NCBI RefSeq assembly: GCF_000763385.1
Contig: NZ_JQFA01000002.1
Span: 1,550,001 to 1,614,000, forward strand
DNA: 64,000 nt
Origin: Leptolyngbya sp. KIOST-1
Lineage (GTDB): Bacteria; Cyanobacteriota; Cyanobacteriia; Phormidesmidales; Phormidesmidaceae
Direction: 5' to 3'
A program made the position numbers and the translations under genes. Shown here one piece after another: positions 45,010 to 53,970 of this stretch (within the stretch, counting starts at the first letter, position 1; each line of letters begins with the position of its first letter). The notes beneath the pieces were generated by a model. The model did not search any database and was not told the DNA's origin. It saw only the letters and a program-made list of their open reading frames with translations.

Positions 45010-45378
45010 GCCTTTTCCAATGTTGCGGCGGTCAATATTGCGGCGGTAATGGGGGCAAGCACAGCCCTTGGGGCCTACGCCGAGCCAAATCAGCATTACC
45101 TAGGGTCAATGGTGCTGGATGGAATGGCGGCTTTTTATCCCTCGCAGGAAGGATTTTAGCCAGGCGGGCAAGGGGAGGGCCTAATTTTGGCCAGAGAATA
45201 GGTTGGCAGCGGCGGGCTGGCGGACTTCCCTTGGGATTGCTCCCGCAAACTCATCTGGAATGCGACAATGTTGCCAATTGATCCTTGTTCAGGTGCGGGT
45301 AGCGGCGCGATCGCACTGCCAACCTACCCTGAACTGGGCCTGACGTAGCAATTGAATCAGCGATTGAGAGTTATACCT
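45010..45378. other. Intergenic stretch between divergent genes
   Basis: About 370 bp between wrbA and the DUF561 gene. It presumably holds both promoters. No operator or hairpin stands out. Confidence 0.4.
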
Positions 45379-46119
45379 ATGCGTTCTGATTTGCAGCGGG
45401 CTTTTGCCACCCACTCCGTGCTCAAAATCATCAGCGGCCTCACCAACCTCGATCACGAGCGGGTAGCCGCCGTGGTCAAAGCCGCCGACCAGGGCGGGGC
45501 CACCTTTGTCGACATCGCCGCCGATGCCGACCTGGTGCGCCTGGCCAGGGCCAACACCACCCTGCCCATCTGTGTTTCGGCGGTAGAGCCCGAAGCCTTT
45601 TTGGCCCCCGTCGCCGCCGGGGCCGACCTGATCGAAATTGGCAACTTCGACGCCTTCTACGCCCAGGGCCGTCGCTTTGAAGCGCCCGAGGTGCTCGACC
45701 TCACCCGCCGCACCCGCGCCCTGCTGCCCCAGATCACCCTGTCGGTGACGGTACCCCACATTCTGGCCCTCGACGAGCAGGTGGCGCTGGCCGAAGCCCT
45801 GGTGGCCGCCGGGGCCGACATCATCCAGACCGAGGGGGGCACCAGCAGCCAGCCCACCCACCCCGGCACCCTGGGGCTGATCGAAAAAGCTGCCCCCACC
45901 CTGGCGGCGGCCCACGCTATCTCCCGGGCGGTGGCGGTGCCGGTGCTGTGCGCCTCGGGCCTGTCGGATGTGACCGCTCCGATGGCGATCGCCGCCGGTG
46001 CCGCAGGCGTCGGCGTGGGCTCAGCCGTCAACAAGCTCGACAACCCACTGGCGATGGTCGCCGTGGTGCGCCAGCTGGCCGAGAGCCTGCAAACCGTGCG
46101 CGTCGGCGCAATGCGCTAG
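45379..46119 (+). CDS. DUF561 (Ycf23-like) protein
   Basis: Homologue of the plastid Ycf23 protein, conserved in cyanobacteria and algae. The likely TIM-barrel fold has the family opening HSVLKIISGLTNLDHERV, then GGATFVDIAADADLV, GADLIEIGNFDAFY, and PVLCASGLSDVTAPMAIA with GVGVGSAVNKL near the C-terminus. The biochemical role is unknown. 246 residues. Followed by a strong terminator. Confidence 0.9.
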   Translation: MRSDLQRAFATHSVLKIISGLTNLDHERVAAVVKAADQGGATFVDIAADADLVRLARANTTLPICVSAVEPEAFLAPVAAGADLIEIGNFDAFYAQGRRFEAPEVLDLTRRTRALLPQITLSVTVPHILALDEQVALAEALVAAGADIIQTEGGTSSQPTHPGTLGLIEKAAPTLAAAHAISRAVAVPVLCASGLSDVTAPMAIAAGAAGVGVGSAVNKLDNPLAMVAVVRQLAESLQTVRVGAMR

Positions 46120-46148
46120 GCCCTGGCGGTTCTGTAGGTTCAATTTGG

Positions 46149-46205
46149 GCCAGCGCCCGTTCCCTTCGACTCCGCTCAGGGAACGGGCGCTGGCTTAAGT
46201 TTTTA
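46149..46205 (+). terminator. Terminator of the DUF561 gene
   Basis: Perfect 16-bp stem: GCCAGCGCCCGTTCCC (46149-46164) with its inverse at 46179-46194, then TTAAGTTTTT. Confidence 0.85.
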
Positions 46206-46291
46206 GAGTTCTAGCCAGGTCTAATTGAGCCAGAGATTAGGATAGAATCAGCGATCGCACTGTCCCTTCCCTTGCCCAGGACAAGCTTGCC

Positions 46292-47053
46292 ATGGTTCAA
46301 GCTCAGCCCCGTACTGGCCCGACGATCACCTGGCCACCATTGCCCGACGACTTCCAACTGATCGACGACCCAGTGGAAAACATTCATCAGCCGCCCTTGG
46401 CCGCCGCCCTCACCGATGCCCTCGGCGCAGCCCAACGCATTCGGCCTGAAATGTTGATCGGCTCCAACTTTGGCCTAGTTGCCGGGGTCGATGACGAAAC
46501 CATCGTCAAAGCGCCTGACTGGTTCTACGTGCCACGGGTGAATCCAATTCCTGAGGATGTCGTACGCCGCAGCTACACTCCCCAGCTAGAAGGCGATGCG
46601 GTAGCTGTCGTGATGGAATTCCTCTCTGCCGATGATAACGGTGAGCTATCCATTCGATCGATTGCACCCTACGGCAAGCTTTACTTCTACGAACACATTT
46701 TGCAGGTGCCCACCTACGTTATCTACGCCCCTCAAAGGGCCAAATTAGAAGTGCGTCACCTGCAAAACGGGCGCTATGAAATTCAACAACCCGATGCTGC
46801 AGGACGCTTCTGGATTGAGCCCCTGGAGCTATTTTTAGGGATCTGGTACGGCGAACGCCTAGCCCAAACTCTCAACTGGCTGCGCTGGTGGGATGCCGAC
46901 GGCAACCTGCTGCTCTGGAGTTCAGAACAGGCCGAAACCGAGCGCCAGCGGGCTGAAGTCGAGCGTCAGCGGGCTGAAGTTGAGCGTCAACGGGCCGATC
47001 GCCTAGCCGCCCTACTCCGCGCCCAGGGCATTGACCCCGACCAGCTCCCGTAA
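46292..47053 (+). CDS. Uma2 family (PD-(D/E)XK-like) protein
   Basis: Uma2/DUF820 family protein, abundant in cyanobacteria and resembling restriction endonuclease folds. The core (about 20-190) has KAPDWFYVPR and AVVMEFLSADD, matching the predicted catalytic Asp and Glu, then LYFYEHILQVPTYVIYAP. The C-terminal 45 residues form a charged coiled coil built from near-identical seven-residue units (AEVERQR), encoded by 21-bp tandem repeats. Its TAA stop overlaps the A-run of the next terminator. Confidence 0.88.
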   Translation: MVQAQPRTGPTITWPPLPDDFQLIDDPVENIHQPPLAAALTDALGAAQRIRPEMLIGSNFGLVAGVDDETIVKAPDWFYVPRVNPIPEDVVRRSYTPQLEGDAVAVVMEFLSADDNGELSIRSIAPYGKLYFYEHILQVPTYVIYAPQRAKLEVRHLQNGRYEIQQPDAAGRFWIEPLELFLGIWYGERLAQTLNWLRWWDADGNLLLWSSEQAETERQRAEVERQRAEVERQRADRLAALLRAQGIDPDQLP

Positions 47054-47078
47054 AAAAAGGCACCGCCTAGACGGTGCC
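47052..47078 (-). terminator. Terminator of the persulfide dioxygenase gene
   Basis: Read leftward: stem GGCACCG/CGGTGCC followed by seven T. It overlaps the stop codon of the Uma2 gene, so two convergent genes share it. Confidence 0.8.
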
Positions 47079-47119
47079 CTGGTTCGGAGTTGAGTCCATC
47101 GATGCAAACTTGGTCGTCG

Positions 47120-48199
47120 CTAAGCTTTCTCTACGGGCAGGTGGGCGGCATTCCACCTCAGCATGCCGCCGCGCAGGCTGGCCACCTCTTTTAGCCCCTG
47201 CTTTTTAAGAATCACGGTAGCTTGGGCCGATCGCCGTCCCGATTTGCATACCGCCACCACCGGCTGCCCTGCAGAAATCTCATCCACTCGCCCCTCTAGC
47301 TCACCTAGCGGCAGCAGCTGAGCCCCCGCAATGTGGCCTAGCTCGGCGTTAAACTCATCCTGGCCGCGCACGTCGAGCACGTTTACTTTGCCTAAGTTTT
47401 CGGCCACCCACTGGGGATCTATCTCTTTGACGCCGCCGTAGGTAAGGCGCACTGGCCCCCACTCGGCCACGGCGGGCATTTTGCCATCCTCCGGTTTGCC
47501 GCAAACGCAGTTGGCCGGAATGGCGATGTCGATTTTTTTGGGGTGGGGCAGGCCCAGGTTTTCCATGTAGCCTACGAAGTCAATTTCGTCGGCTTGGCCC
47601 CCAATGCGGGGGTTGTAGGCCTTTTCTTCAGCTACGCTAGATGACGTGCGACCGCTGTAGTCGTGGGCCGGCCAGATGATGCAGTCGTCAGGCAGGCTAA
47701 AGATCTGCTCGGTGATGGAAGCGTACATGGTGTGGGCGTTGCCCTGCTGAAAGTCGCAGCGACCCGCACCGCGAATCAGCAGACAGTCGCCGGTAAAGGC
47801 CATGGAGTGGTCGTCGAGCACATAGGTAATGCAGCCGTCGGTGTGGCCGGGGGTGGCGCGAACTTCGAGACTGCGCTGGGCAAACTTCACTACATCCCCG
47901 TGATCGAGCAAATAGTCGGCCCCCTGCACCATATCGCCGTAGCGCCCCGAAATGCCAATTTTTGAACCCAGCGCCTGCTGCATCAGCCACGCACCGGTCA
48001 CGTGGTCAGCATGGCAGTGGGTGTCGAGGGTGGCCACCAGCGTCAGGCCGAGCTCTTCGATCAGGGCGCGATCGCGCTGGTGCTGCTCAAACACCGGGTC
48101 GATCAGCACGGCCTGCCTAGAGGTCGGGTCGGCCAGCAGGTAGGTGTAGGTGGACGAGTCGGCATCGAAGAGTTGGCGAAAGATGAGGTCGTGATCCAC
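47120..48199 (-). CDS. Persulfide dioxygenase-like MBL protein fused to rhodanese
   Basis: Metallo-beta-lactamase fold (about 1-235) with the HCHADH metal site (H61, H63, D65, H66), a PGHTDG histidine and a GDCLL aspartate, resembling ETHE1/Blh mononuclear-iron persulfide dioxygenases. A rhodanese domain (about 260-355) has the active cysteine loop CKSGRRS. Together they would oxidise glutathione persulfide and shuttle sulfane sulfur. Start is GTG with CAGGAG upstream. Length 359. Confidence 0.87.
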   Translation of the reverse strand: MDHDLIFRQLFDADSSTYTYLLADPTSRQAVLIDPVFEQHQRDRALIEELGLTLVATLDTHCHADHVTGAWLMQQALGSKIGISGRYGDMVQGADYLLDHGDVVKFAQRSLEVRATPGHTDGCITYVLDDHSMAFTGDCLLIRGAGRCDFQQGNAHTMYASITEQIFSLPDDCIIWPAHDYSGRTSSSVAEEKAYNPRIGGQADEIDFVGYMENLGLPHPKKIDIAIPANCVCGKPEDGKMPAVAEWGPVRLTYGGVKEIDPQWVAENLGKVNVLDVRGQDEFNAELGHIAGAQLLPLGELEGRVDEISAGQPVVAVCKSGRRSAQATVILKKQGLKEVASLRGGMLRWNAAHLPVEKA

Positions 48200-48255
48200 G
48201 GCGATAAACTCCTGGGGAAGGGGGAACGGCGGGGCCGCTATATTTACTATATAAC

Positions 48256-48265
48256 CAACTAGTTG
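48256..48265. promoter_or_regulatory. Possible operator upstream of the persulfide dioxygenase gene
   Basis: Perfect palindrome CAACTAGTTG inside an AT-rich stretch (TATATTTACTATATAACCA), 57 bp upstream of the GTG start. No regulator gene is adjacent, so this is only a candidate site. Confidence 0.3.
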
Positions 48266-48358
48266 TTTTTAGCCAGCAGAAATTGGGTGCGGTTGAGTGA
48301 GGCGATCGCAGTGCGGCCCCAGTAGGCAGTCAAGTTAGATGCGGCGGGTTAACCGGAT

Positions 48359-48420
48359 TGACGGTCTACGGTAAGCTGTACATGGCTCTCCTTAAACCGC
48401 TTACCGTGAACCGTGAACCC
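48359..48420. repeat. GGTCTACGGT/CCGTGAACCGTGAACC repeat beyond dnaB
   Basis: Units GACGGTCTACGGTAAGC and CTTACCGTGAACCGTGAACC form a loose inverted arrangement. Similar units lie at 23861-23894. Confidence 0.5.
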
Positions 48421-48433
48421 TAAGTCAGGCCCC

Positions 48434-49783
48434 CTACATGCCCGGTGTGGCCAGGTTGCGGAAGCGGGTAAACTGCGGCTCGAACAGCAGCTTGACGGTG
48501 CCCGTAGGCCCGTTGCGGTGCTTGGTGAGGATGATCTCGGCAATGCCGCGATCGGGGGTGTCGGGGTCATAATACTCTTCGCGGTAGAGCATCATGATCA
48601 GGTCTGCGTCCTGCTCGATCGCACCACTCTCACGTAGATCGCTCATCATCGGGCGCTTGTTGGTGCGCGACTCGACGCCACGGCTGAGCTGCGACAGGGC
48701 GATGATCGGTACGTTCAATTCCCGGGCCAGACCCTTGAGCGATCGCGTCATTTTCGACAATTCCTGCACCCGGTTGTCGCCGCCGCCCTCCATCAGTTGC
48801 AGGTAGTCGATCAAGATTAGCCCCAGGGCCCCACCCTGCTCCGCCTGGAGACGTCGACAGCGGGAGCGAATTTCGGTGACAGAGATGTTGGGGGTGTCGT
48901 CAATAAAAATTGGCATCTGGGATAGCACGCTGATGGCGTGGCCCAGCTTTTCCCACTCGTTCTGGGCGATGCGGCCCGTGCGCAGGCGGCTGCTCTCCAT
49001 CTCCACTTCACTGGAGAGCAGGCGATAGACCAGCTGCACCTTCGACATTTCTAAGCTATAAATAGCTACAGGAAGCTTTTGCAAAGCCGCGATATTGCGA
49101 GCTATATTGAGCACGAAGCTAGTCTTGCCCATTGACGGTCTCGCAGCGGCAATAATCAAGTCTGAGCGCTGAAAACCCTGGGTCATGGCGTCCAGGTCGT
49201 AGAAGCCGCAGGGGATGCCGGGCAGGACGACGCCGAGGGACCGCTGCTCGATCTCCGAAAACGTCTCGATCAAAATATCGGAGGTGGCCGTCAGCCCCCC
49301 CTGGGGCCGGGCCTGGGTGATGCCAAACAGCCGCTGCTCCGCCTGGTCCAGCACATTCTCCAGGGGCAGGGTGGTGTCGTAGCCCAGTTGGGCAATGTCG
49401 CCCCCCGACTGGATCAGCAGGCGACGGGTGTACTTGTCCATCACCAGGGTGGCGTACTGGTCGATGTTGGCGGCGCTGATAGTGCGATCGACCAGCTGGG
49501 CCAGGCGGGTTTGGCCCCCCACCTGCTCCAGCTTGCCGTTGTCCTTCAGCCACACGGCGATCGTCATCAGGTCGGCGGGCTGCCCCTTGGCGTGGAGGGC
49601 CAGTGCCCCCTTGTAGATGTCCCGGTGGGCACCGATGTAAAAAGCGTCGGGGGTGAGAATCTCCATCACCCGACCGATCGCCTCCGGGTCGAGCAAAATC
49701 CCCCCCAAAATGGCTTCCTCAGCCTCAATGTTTTGGGGAGGCAGGCGATCGCTGACCGCGTCAAATTTGAGATTTTGAACCAT
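48434..49783 (-). CDS. dnaB: Replicative DNA helicase DnaB
   Basis: Hexameric replication-fork helicase. N-terminal DnaB domain (about 12-115, opening LPPQNIEAEEAILGGILL) and the RecA-like C-terminal domain with Walker A ARPSMGKTS near 208 and the DnaB motifs LILIDYLQLM and ALSQLSRGVE. 449 residues. Many cyanobacterial dnaB genes carry inteins; this one is continuous. Confidence 0.97.
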   Translation of the reverse strand: MVQNLKFDAVSDRLPPQNIEAEEAILGGILLDPEAIGRVMEILTPDAFYIGAHRDIYKGALALHAKGQPADLMTIAVWLKDNGKLEQVGGQTRLAQLVDRTISAANIDQYATLVMDKYTRRLLIQSGGDIAQLGYDTTLPLENVLDQAEQRLFGITQARPQGGLTATSDILIETFSEIEQRSLGVVLPGIPCGFYDLDAMTQGFQRSDLIIAAARPSMGKTSFVLNIARNIAALQKLPVAIYSLEMSKVQLVYRLLSSEVEMESSRLRTGRIAQNEWEKLGHAISVLSQMPIFIDDTPNISVTEIRSRCRRLQAEQGGALGLILIDYLQLMEGGGDNRVQELSKMTRSLKGLARELNVPIIALSQLSRGVESRTNKRPMMSDLRESGAIEQDADLIMMLYREEYYDPDTPDRGIAEIILTKHRNGPTGTVKLLFEPQFTRFRNLATPGM

Positions 49784-49844
49784 GGCCGAGGGGAAGTGGA
49801 ATAGCTCCTATTGTGCGCTAAAGCCACCCCCCTGGGGGTATCCC

Positions 49845-50651
49845 CTAGCCAAACTTACCGCTGACGTAATCCCGGGTGCGCTGGTCCTGGGGGTTCGAGA
49901 AAATAGTCTCGGTTCTGTCCACCTCCACCAGGTAGCCCACCCGCTTGCCCCCCTCCAGGGCCTCGGCATTGAAGAACGCCGTGTAGTCGGCCACCCGCGA
50001 GGCCTGCTGCATGTTGTGGGTGACGATGATGATGGTGAACTCCCGCTTGAGTTCGTTCATCAACTCCTCAATACGCAGGGTGGAGATCGGGTCGAGGGCC
50101 GAGCAAGGCTCATCCATCAGCAGCACGTCTGGGCTAATGGCAATGGCGCGGGCAATGCACAAGCGCTGCTGCTGCCCCCCGGACAGCGACGTGCCCAAAT
50201 CCTTGAGCTTGTCTTTCACCTCATCCCACAGAACCGCCTTACGCAGGGAGGTCTCCACCACCTCGTCCAGATTGCCCTTAAAGCCATTCACCCGCAGACC
50301 AAACGCCACGTTGTCGTAGATCGACTTGGGAAAGGGGTTGGGCTGTTGAAACACCATGCCAACGCGGCGGCGCACCACCACCGGGTCAACAGAGTCATCG
50401 TAGAGGCCCTTGCCCTTGTAGGTGAGATGGCCCTTCACCCCAGCCCCTGGAATGAGATCATTGGTGCGGTTAAAGCAGCGCAGCAGGGTGCTTTTGCCAC
50501 AGCCCGAAGGGCCGATAAACGCCGTGATCTTGCCCTCTAGAATATCCAGAGTGACGTCCCGCAGGGCTACGGTGCCACCGTAGTAAACCGATAGGTTTCT
50601 CACCTCAAAGGTGCGCCGGGTATCCACAGCTGTGGCGCTCGTATCGTACAT
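49845..50651 (-). CDS. pstB: Phosphate ABC transporter ATPase PstB
   Basis: ATPase of the high-affinity phosphate importer. Walker [10 protein letters not shown] near 46, signature LSGGQQQR near 146, and Walker [13 protein letters not shown] near 168, the last typical of PstB. 268 residues. Last gene of the leftward pstS-pstC-pstA-pstB set. GGAG lies close before the ATG. Confidence 0.97.
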   Translation of the reverse strand: MYDTSATAVDTRRTFEVRNLSVYYGGTVALRDVTLDILEGKITAFIGPSGCGKSTLLRCFNRTNDLIPGAGVKGHLTYKGKGLYDDSVDPVVVRRRVGMVFQQPNPFPKSIYDNVAFGLRVNGFKGNLDEVVETSLRKAVLWDEVKDKLKDLGTSLSGGQQQRLCIARAIAISPDVLLMDEPCSALDPISTLRIEELMNELKREFTIIIVTHNMQQASRVADYTAFFNAEALEGGKRVGYLVEVDRTETIFSNPQDQRTRDYVSGKFG

Positions 50652-50762
50652 GGTGTCTCCAGGGTTAGTGCGAGTTAAGGGGGGAGAAGGCTAGCGAGAA
50701 TTTGCAAAAAGCTACCGTATTGTGCCCCACTAAAGCAGCAGGACACCGAACGGGGCGGGGGT

Positions 50763-51668
50763 CTAGAACTTCTGCTTGCGGCTCAGGTAGCGGGCGGCAA
50801 TGCTGAAGGTCAGCACGATGGCCAGCAGCACCAGGGCCGCAGCCCAGGCCAGCTGCTGGGAAGCTTTGTAGGGAATGATGGAGAAGAAGTAGATCAGCAC
50901 CGGCAGGGTCGACACCGGTTGCCAGATACTGGTGGCCCAGAAGTTGTTGTTAAAGGCGGTGAACAGCAGGGGTGCCGCCTCCCCAGCGGCCCGTGCCACC
51001 CCCAGCACAATGCCGGTAATAATGGCCGTAACCGCCGCAGGCAAAACAATCTGAGTCACGGTTTGAAACCGCGTAGCGCCAATCCCCGTAGAGGCCAGGC
51101 GCATTTCATTGGGCACCAGCAGCAACGCCTCCTCCGTGGAGCGAATAATGATGGGCAACATCAGCACCGACAGGGCCACCCCGCCCGAAAAAGCCGAAAA
51201 GGACCCCATCGGCCGGACGATGATGTTGTAGGCAAACAGCCCCATGAGAATGGCGGGCACCCCGGTTAGCACGTTGCAGGAAAATTTCACCAGGTAGGCC
51301 AGCCGGGTACCGCGCCCAAACTCGGCCAGGTAGACCGCAGCCAAAACACCGAAGGGCACCGAAATGGCCGTGCCAATGCCAAGGGTCATCAGTGAACCGA
51401 TAATGGCATGGCCTACCCCACCCTCCGACAGACCCGGCGGGGGCGGCAGCCGGGTAAACAGATCGGGGAAGACAAACGCATCGACCCCCTTCTGAAAGAC
51501 GCTGAGCAGCACCCAGAGCAAGGGCACCACCACCGCTGCGGCAAACACCATGGTCAGCACCGTCAGCCCCTTACCCAAAATTCGGCGGTGGGTGGCCAGC
51601 GCCTGGCCAGTCATGTCAAAGTCATCGGTTCCGTAGGCCACATCAGCCCTAATGTCTGCGGTATCCAT
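50763..51668 (-). CDS. pstA: Phosphate ABC transporter permease PstA
   Basis: Six-helix membrane subunit of the phosphate importer. The coupling motif in the loop RLASTGIGATRFQTVTQIVLP and the GVPAILMGLFAYNIIV segment match PstA. 301 residues. Pairs with PstC. It lies 92 bp downstream of pstC and 111 bp upstream of pstB. Confidence 0.95.
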   Translation of the reverse strand: MDTADIRADVAYGTDDFDMTGQALATHRRILGKGLTVLTMVFAAAVVVPLLWVLLSVFQKGVDAFVFPDLFTRLPPPPGLSEGGVGHAIIGSLMTLGIGTAISVPFGVLAAVYLAEFGRGTRLAYLVKFSCNVLTGVPAILMGLFAYNIIVRPMGSFSAFSGGVALSVLMLPIIIRSTEEALLLVPNEMRLASTGIGATRFQTVTQIVLPAAVTAIITGIVLGVARAAGEAAPLLFTAFNNNFWATSIWQPVSTLPVLIYFFSIIPYKASQQLAWAAALVLLAIVLTFSIAARYLSRKQKF

Positions 51669-51760
51669 AGCGTCTCTTTGCCTTGGCTAACTGTCTGGAT
51701 GGGATCGAAAGGGTGGACAGCCAGGTTACTTACTGCTGCCCCATCGGTCTCAGCGGCGAT

Positions 51761-52726
51761 CTACTCGATGTTCTGGAATTTGCGAATAATTAGCTCCGCC
51801 AAAATATTGACCACCAGGGCCAACACCATCAGCACCAGACCGGCGTACATCAGCGCCGACACCTGGGTCCGCCCCGCCTCTCCAAACTGAGACGCAATCA
51901 GAGCGGTAATGGTCGAGCCGGGCTGTAGCCAGGAAATATCGATGCGGTTGGCGTTGCCCACCAGCATAGCCGCCACCATCGTTTCGCCCAGGGCTCGCCC
52001 CATGGCCAGCATTACCGAACTGATGATGCCAGACAGCCCAGCCGGAATCAGCACCCGCAGAATAGTCTCCCACCGCGTCGCCCCCAGGGCCAGGGAGCCG
52101 TTGCGCAACTCCCGTGGCAGAACTTCAAAGGTGCCCCGGGTGATGGAAATAATAATCGGCACAATCATGATGGCCAGCACCAACCCCACCAGCAGCAGGC
52201 TGTTGCCGCGGGGGTTGGGGCCGCCAAAAATAGGAATCCAGCCCAGATAGGCGTTTATAGCTCTGAAAATGGGCCGGATAAACGGAATCAGGACGAAAAT
52301 GCCCCAGATGCCCAGAACCACACTGGGAATCGCCACAATCAGCTCGATGGCAAAGGCAATGGGGGTAGTCACCCACTTGGGCGCAAACCCCTCAGTCAAG
52401 AAAATCGCCACCCCTATGCCCAGGGGTACAGCAATCAGCAAAGCGATAAAGGAGGTCACCAGGGTGCCGTAGATCATTGGCAGCACCCCGTAGATGTTGG
52501 TGACCGGGTTCCAGGTAGTGCCGACAATAAAGCCGAGGCCAAACTGCTGGATAGCAGGCCAGGCCGAAACCGCCGTCTGCATAATAATCCAGAACAGTAC
52601 CGCCCCAGCCCCAATGGCCAGCGTGAGGGTAAACCCCCAAAAGCCCACATCTAAAACCCGAGCCGTGCTGGTGCGCTTTTCGAGACTGCGCTTAGTAAAG
52701 CCTGTTGATTGTTCAGCCAGGGCCAT
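51761..52726 (-). CDS. pstC: Phosphate ABC transporter permease PstC
   Basis: Membrane subunit of the phosphate importer with a long N-terminal helix and six TM helices. The coupling loop RNGSLALGATRWETILRVLIP and the segment IPSVVLGIWGIFVLIPFI identify PstC. 321 residues. Separated from pstS by a long perfect inverted repeat that may reduce transcription into pstC. Confidence 0.95.
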   Translation of the reverse strand: MALAEQSTGFTKRSLEKRTSTARVLDVGFWGFTLTLAIGAGAVLFWIIMQTAVSAWPAIQQFGLGFIVGTTWNPVTNIYGVLPMIYGTLVTSFIALLIAVPLGIGVAIFLTEGFAPKWVTTPIAFAIELIVAIPSVVLGIWGIFVLIPFIRPIFRAINAYLGWIPIFGGPNPRGNSLLLVGLVLAIMIVPIIISITRGTFEVLPRELRNGSLALGATRWETILRVLIPAGLSGIISSVMLAMGRALGETMVAAMLVGNANRIDISWLQPGSTITALIASQFGEAGRTQVSALMYAGLVLMVLALVVNILAELIIRKFQNIE

Positions 52727-52788
52727 GACAATTCCTTAACTCCAGTGAGTTGCTGTAAGTTTCAGTTCCGGGAGACTTTACCGAGTCT

Positions 52789-52837
52789 GGCTGCGGTGGG
52801 AATGCCGCCACAAGCTCCTGACATGCCCACCGCAGCC
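52789..52837 (-). terminator. Intercistronic hairpin between pstS and pstC
   Basis: GGCTGCGGTGGG (52789-52800) is perfectly inverted at 52826-52837 (12 bp, 25-nt loop). It lies 12 bp past the pstS stop on the coding strand. No T-run; likely an attenuator or an mRNA-stabilising structure allowing more PstS than PstC. Confidence 0.6.
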
Positions 52838-52848
52838 TTAGCCAGGGT

Positions 52849-53970
52849 TTAACCCGCGTTGACGGTATCAAACACTTCTTGAACCCTTTGTACCAGGGGA
52901 TCGGGCAGAGGCACAAACAGCAGCTCCTCGGTCAGAGCCCGACCGTCGGGCCCCAGCGCCCACTCGAACACGTCGCGCATGGCCTGCCAGCGGGCATCAT
53001 CTTCGTACTCCTGGTAGATCATTACCCAGACCAGACCCACAATGGGGTAGGCGTCTTCGCCGGCAGGGTCAGGCACCAGCAGGGCAAAGTCGTCGGGCAC
53101 TTCCGCGTCGAGCAGGGCGTTAGCGGCGTTTTCGGGAGTAGGCTCCACAAAGTTGCCGGCCTGGTTTTCGATCACGGCGGAGGAAATGTCGTTGAGGGCG
53201 GCATAGGCGTAGGACAGATAGCCGATCGCCCCTTCATTTTGCTGAATGGTGGCGGCTACGCCCTCGTTGCCCTGGCCACCAATGCCCACCGGCCAGTCCA
53301 CGGAGGTGCCAACGCCCGCCTGCCAGTTGTCGCAAACCGTGTCGAGGTGGTTGACAAACACAAAGGTGGTACCCGAACCGTCGGAACGGTGGGCAAAGGT
53401 GATGGGCAGGTCAGGAAGATCGAGATCGGGGTTGACCTCGGCGATTGCAGGGTCGCTCCACTGGGTGATCTCCCCAGTGGCGATGCCGCAGTACACCTCG
53501 CGGCTGAGCCTCAGTTCCCGGTCTTCGATACCCGGCAGGTTGTAGGACCAGGACACGTGGCCACCGACGATGGGCAGCTGAATCGGCTCGAAGGGATAGG
53601 CATCCTGGAAGGACTTCATCCGGTCTTCGGACTCGGTGATGGGAGCCTCGGACGCACCAAAGTCTACGGTGCCCGCAATGTACTGCTCCAGACCGGCACC
53701 ACTGCCCACGGACTGATAGCTGACCTGCACGTCGGGGTTGACTTCGCGGTTATAGGCGTCAAACCAGCGCTGGAAGATGGGCGCTGGGAAGGTAGCACCG
53801 GCGCCGCTGATGGCAATGGTGTTGCCGGTGCCACCGCCAGCGGTTACCGGGGGAGCGTCGGGGTCACCGGCGGTGGTTGTGTCGCCTCCGCAGGCCGCCA
53901 CACCCAGAATCACAGGCAGGGATGCCGCCAGCAGTGCTTTGCGATTGAACGCTTTGCGATTAAACATCAT
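52849..53970 (-). CDS. pstS: Phosphate-binding lipoprotein PstS
   Basis: Periplasmic phosphate receptor. Lipobox GVAAC near residue 27, a short Gly/Thr/Pro linker, then the PstS domain: ISGAGATFPAPIFQRWFDAY, SVGSGAGLEQYIAGTVDFGASEAP and HRSDGSGTTFVFVNHL carry the phosphate-contacting Ser, Asp and Arg residues. About 373 residues from the ATG at 53970. First gene of pstSCAB. Confidence 0.96.
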   Translation of the reverse strand: MMFNRKAFNRKALLAASLPVILGVAACGGDTTTAGDPDAPPVTAGGGTGNTIAISGAGATFPAPIFQRWFDAYNREVNPDVQVSYQSVGSGAGLEQYIAGTVDFGASEAPITESEDRMKSFQDAYPFEPIQLPIVGGHVSWSYNLPGIEDRELRLSREVYCGIATGEITQWSDPAIAEVNPDLDLPDLPITFAHRSDGSGTTFVFVNHLDTVCDNWQAGVGTSVDWPVGIGGQGNEGVAATIQQNEGAIGYLSYAYAALNDISSAVIENQAGNFVEPTPENAANALLDAEVPDDFALLVPDPAGEDAYPIVGLVWVMIYQEYEDDARWQAMRDVFEWALGPDGRALTEELLFVPLPDPLVQRVQEVFDTVNAG

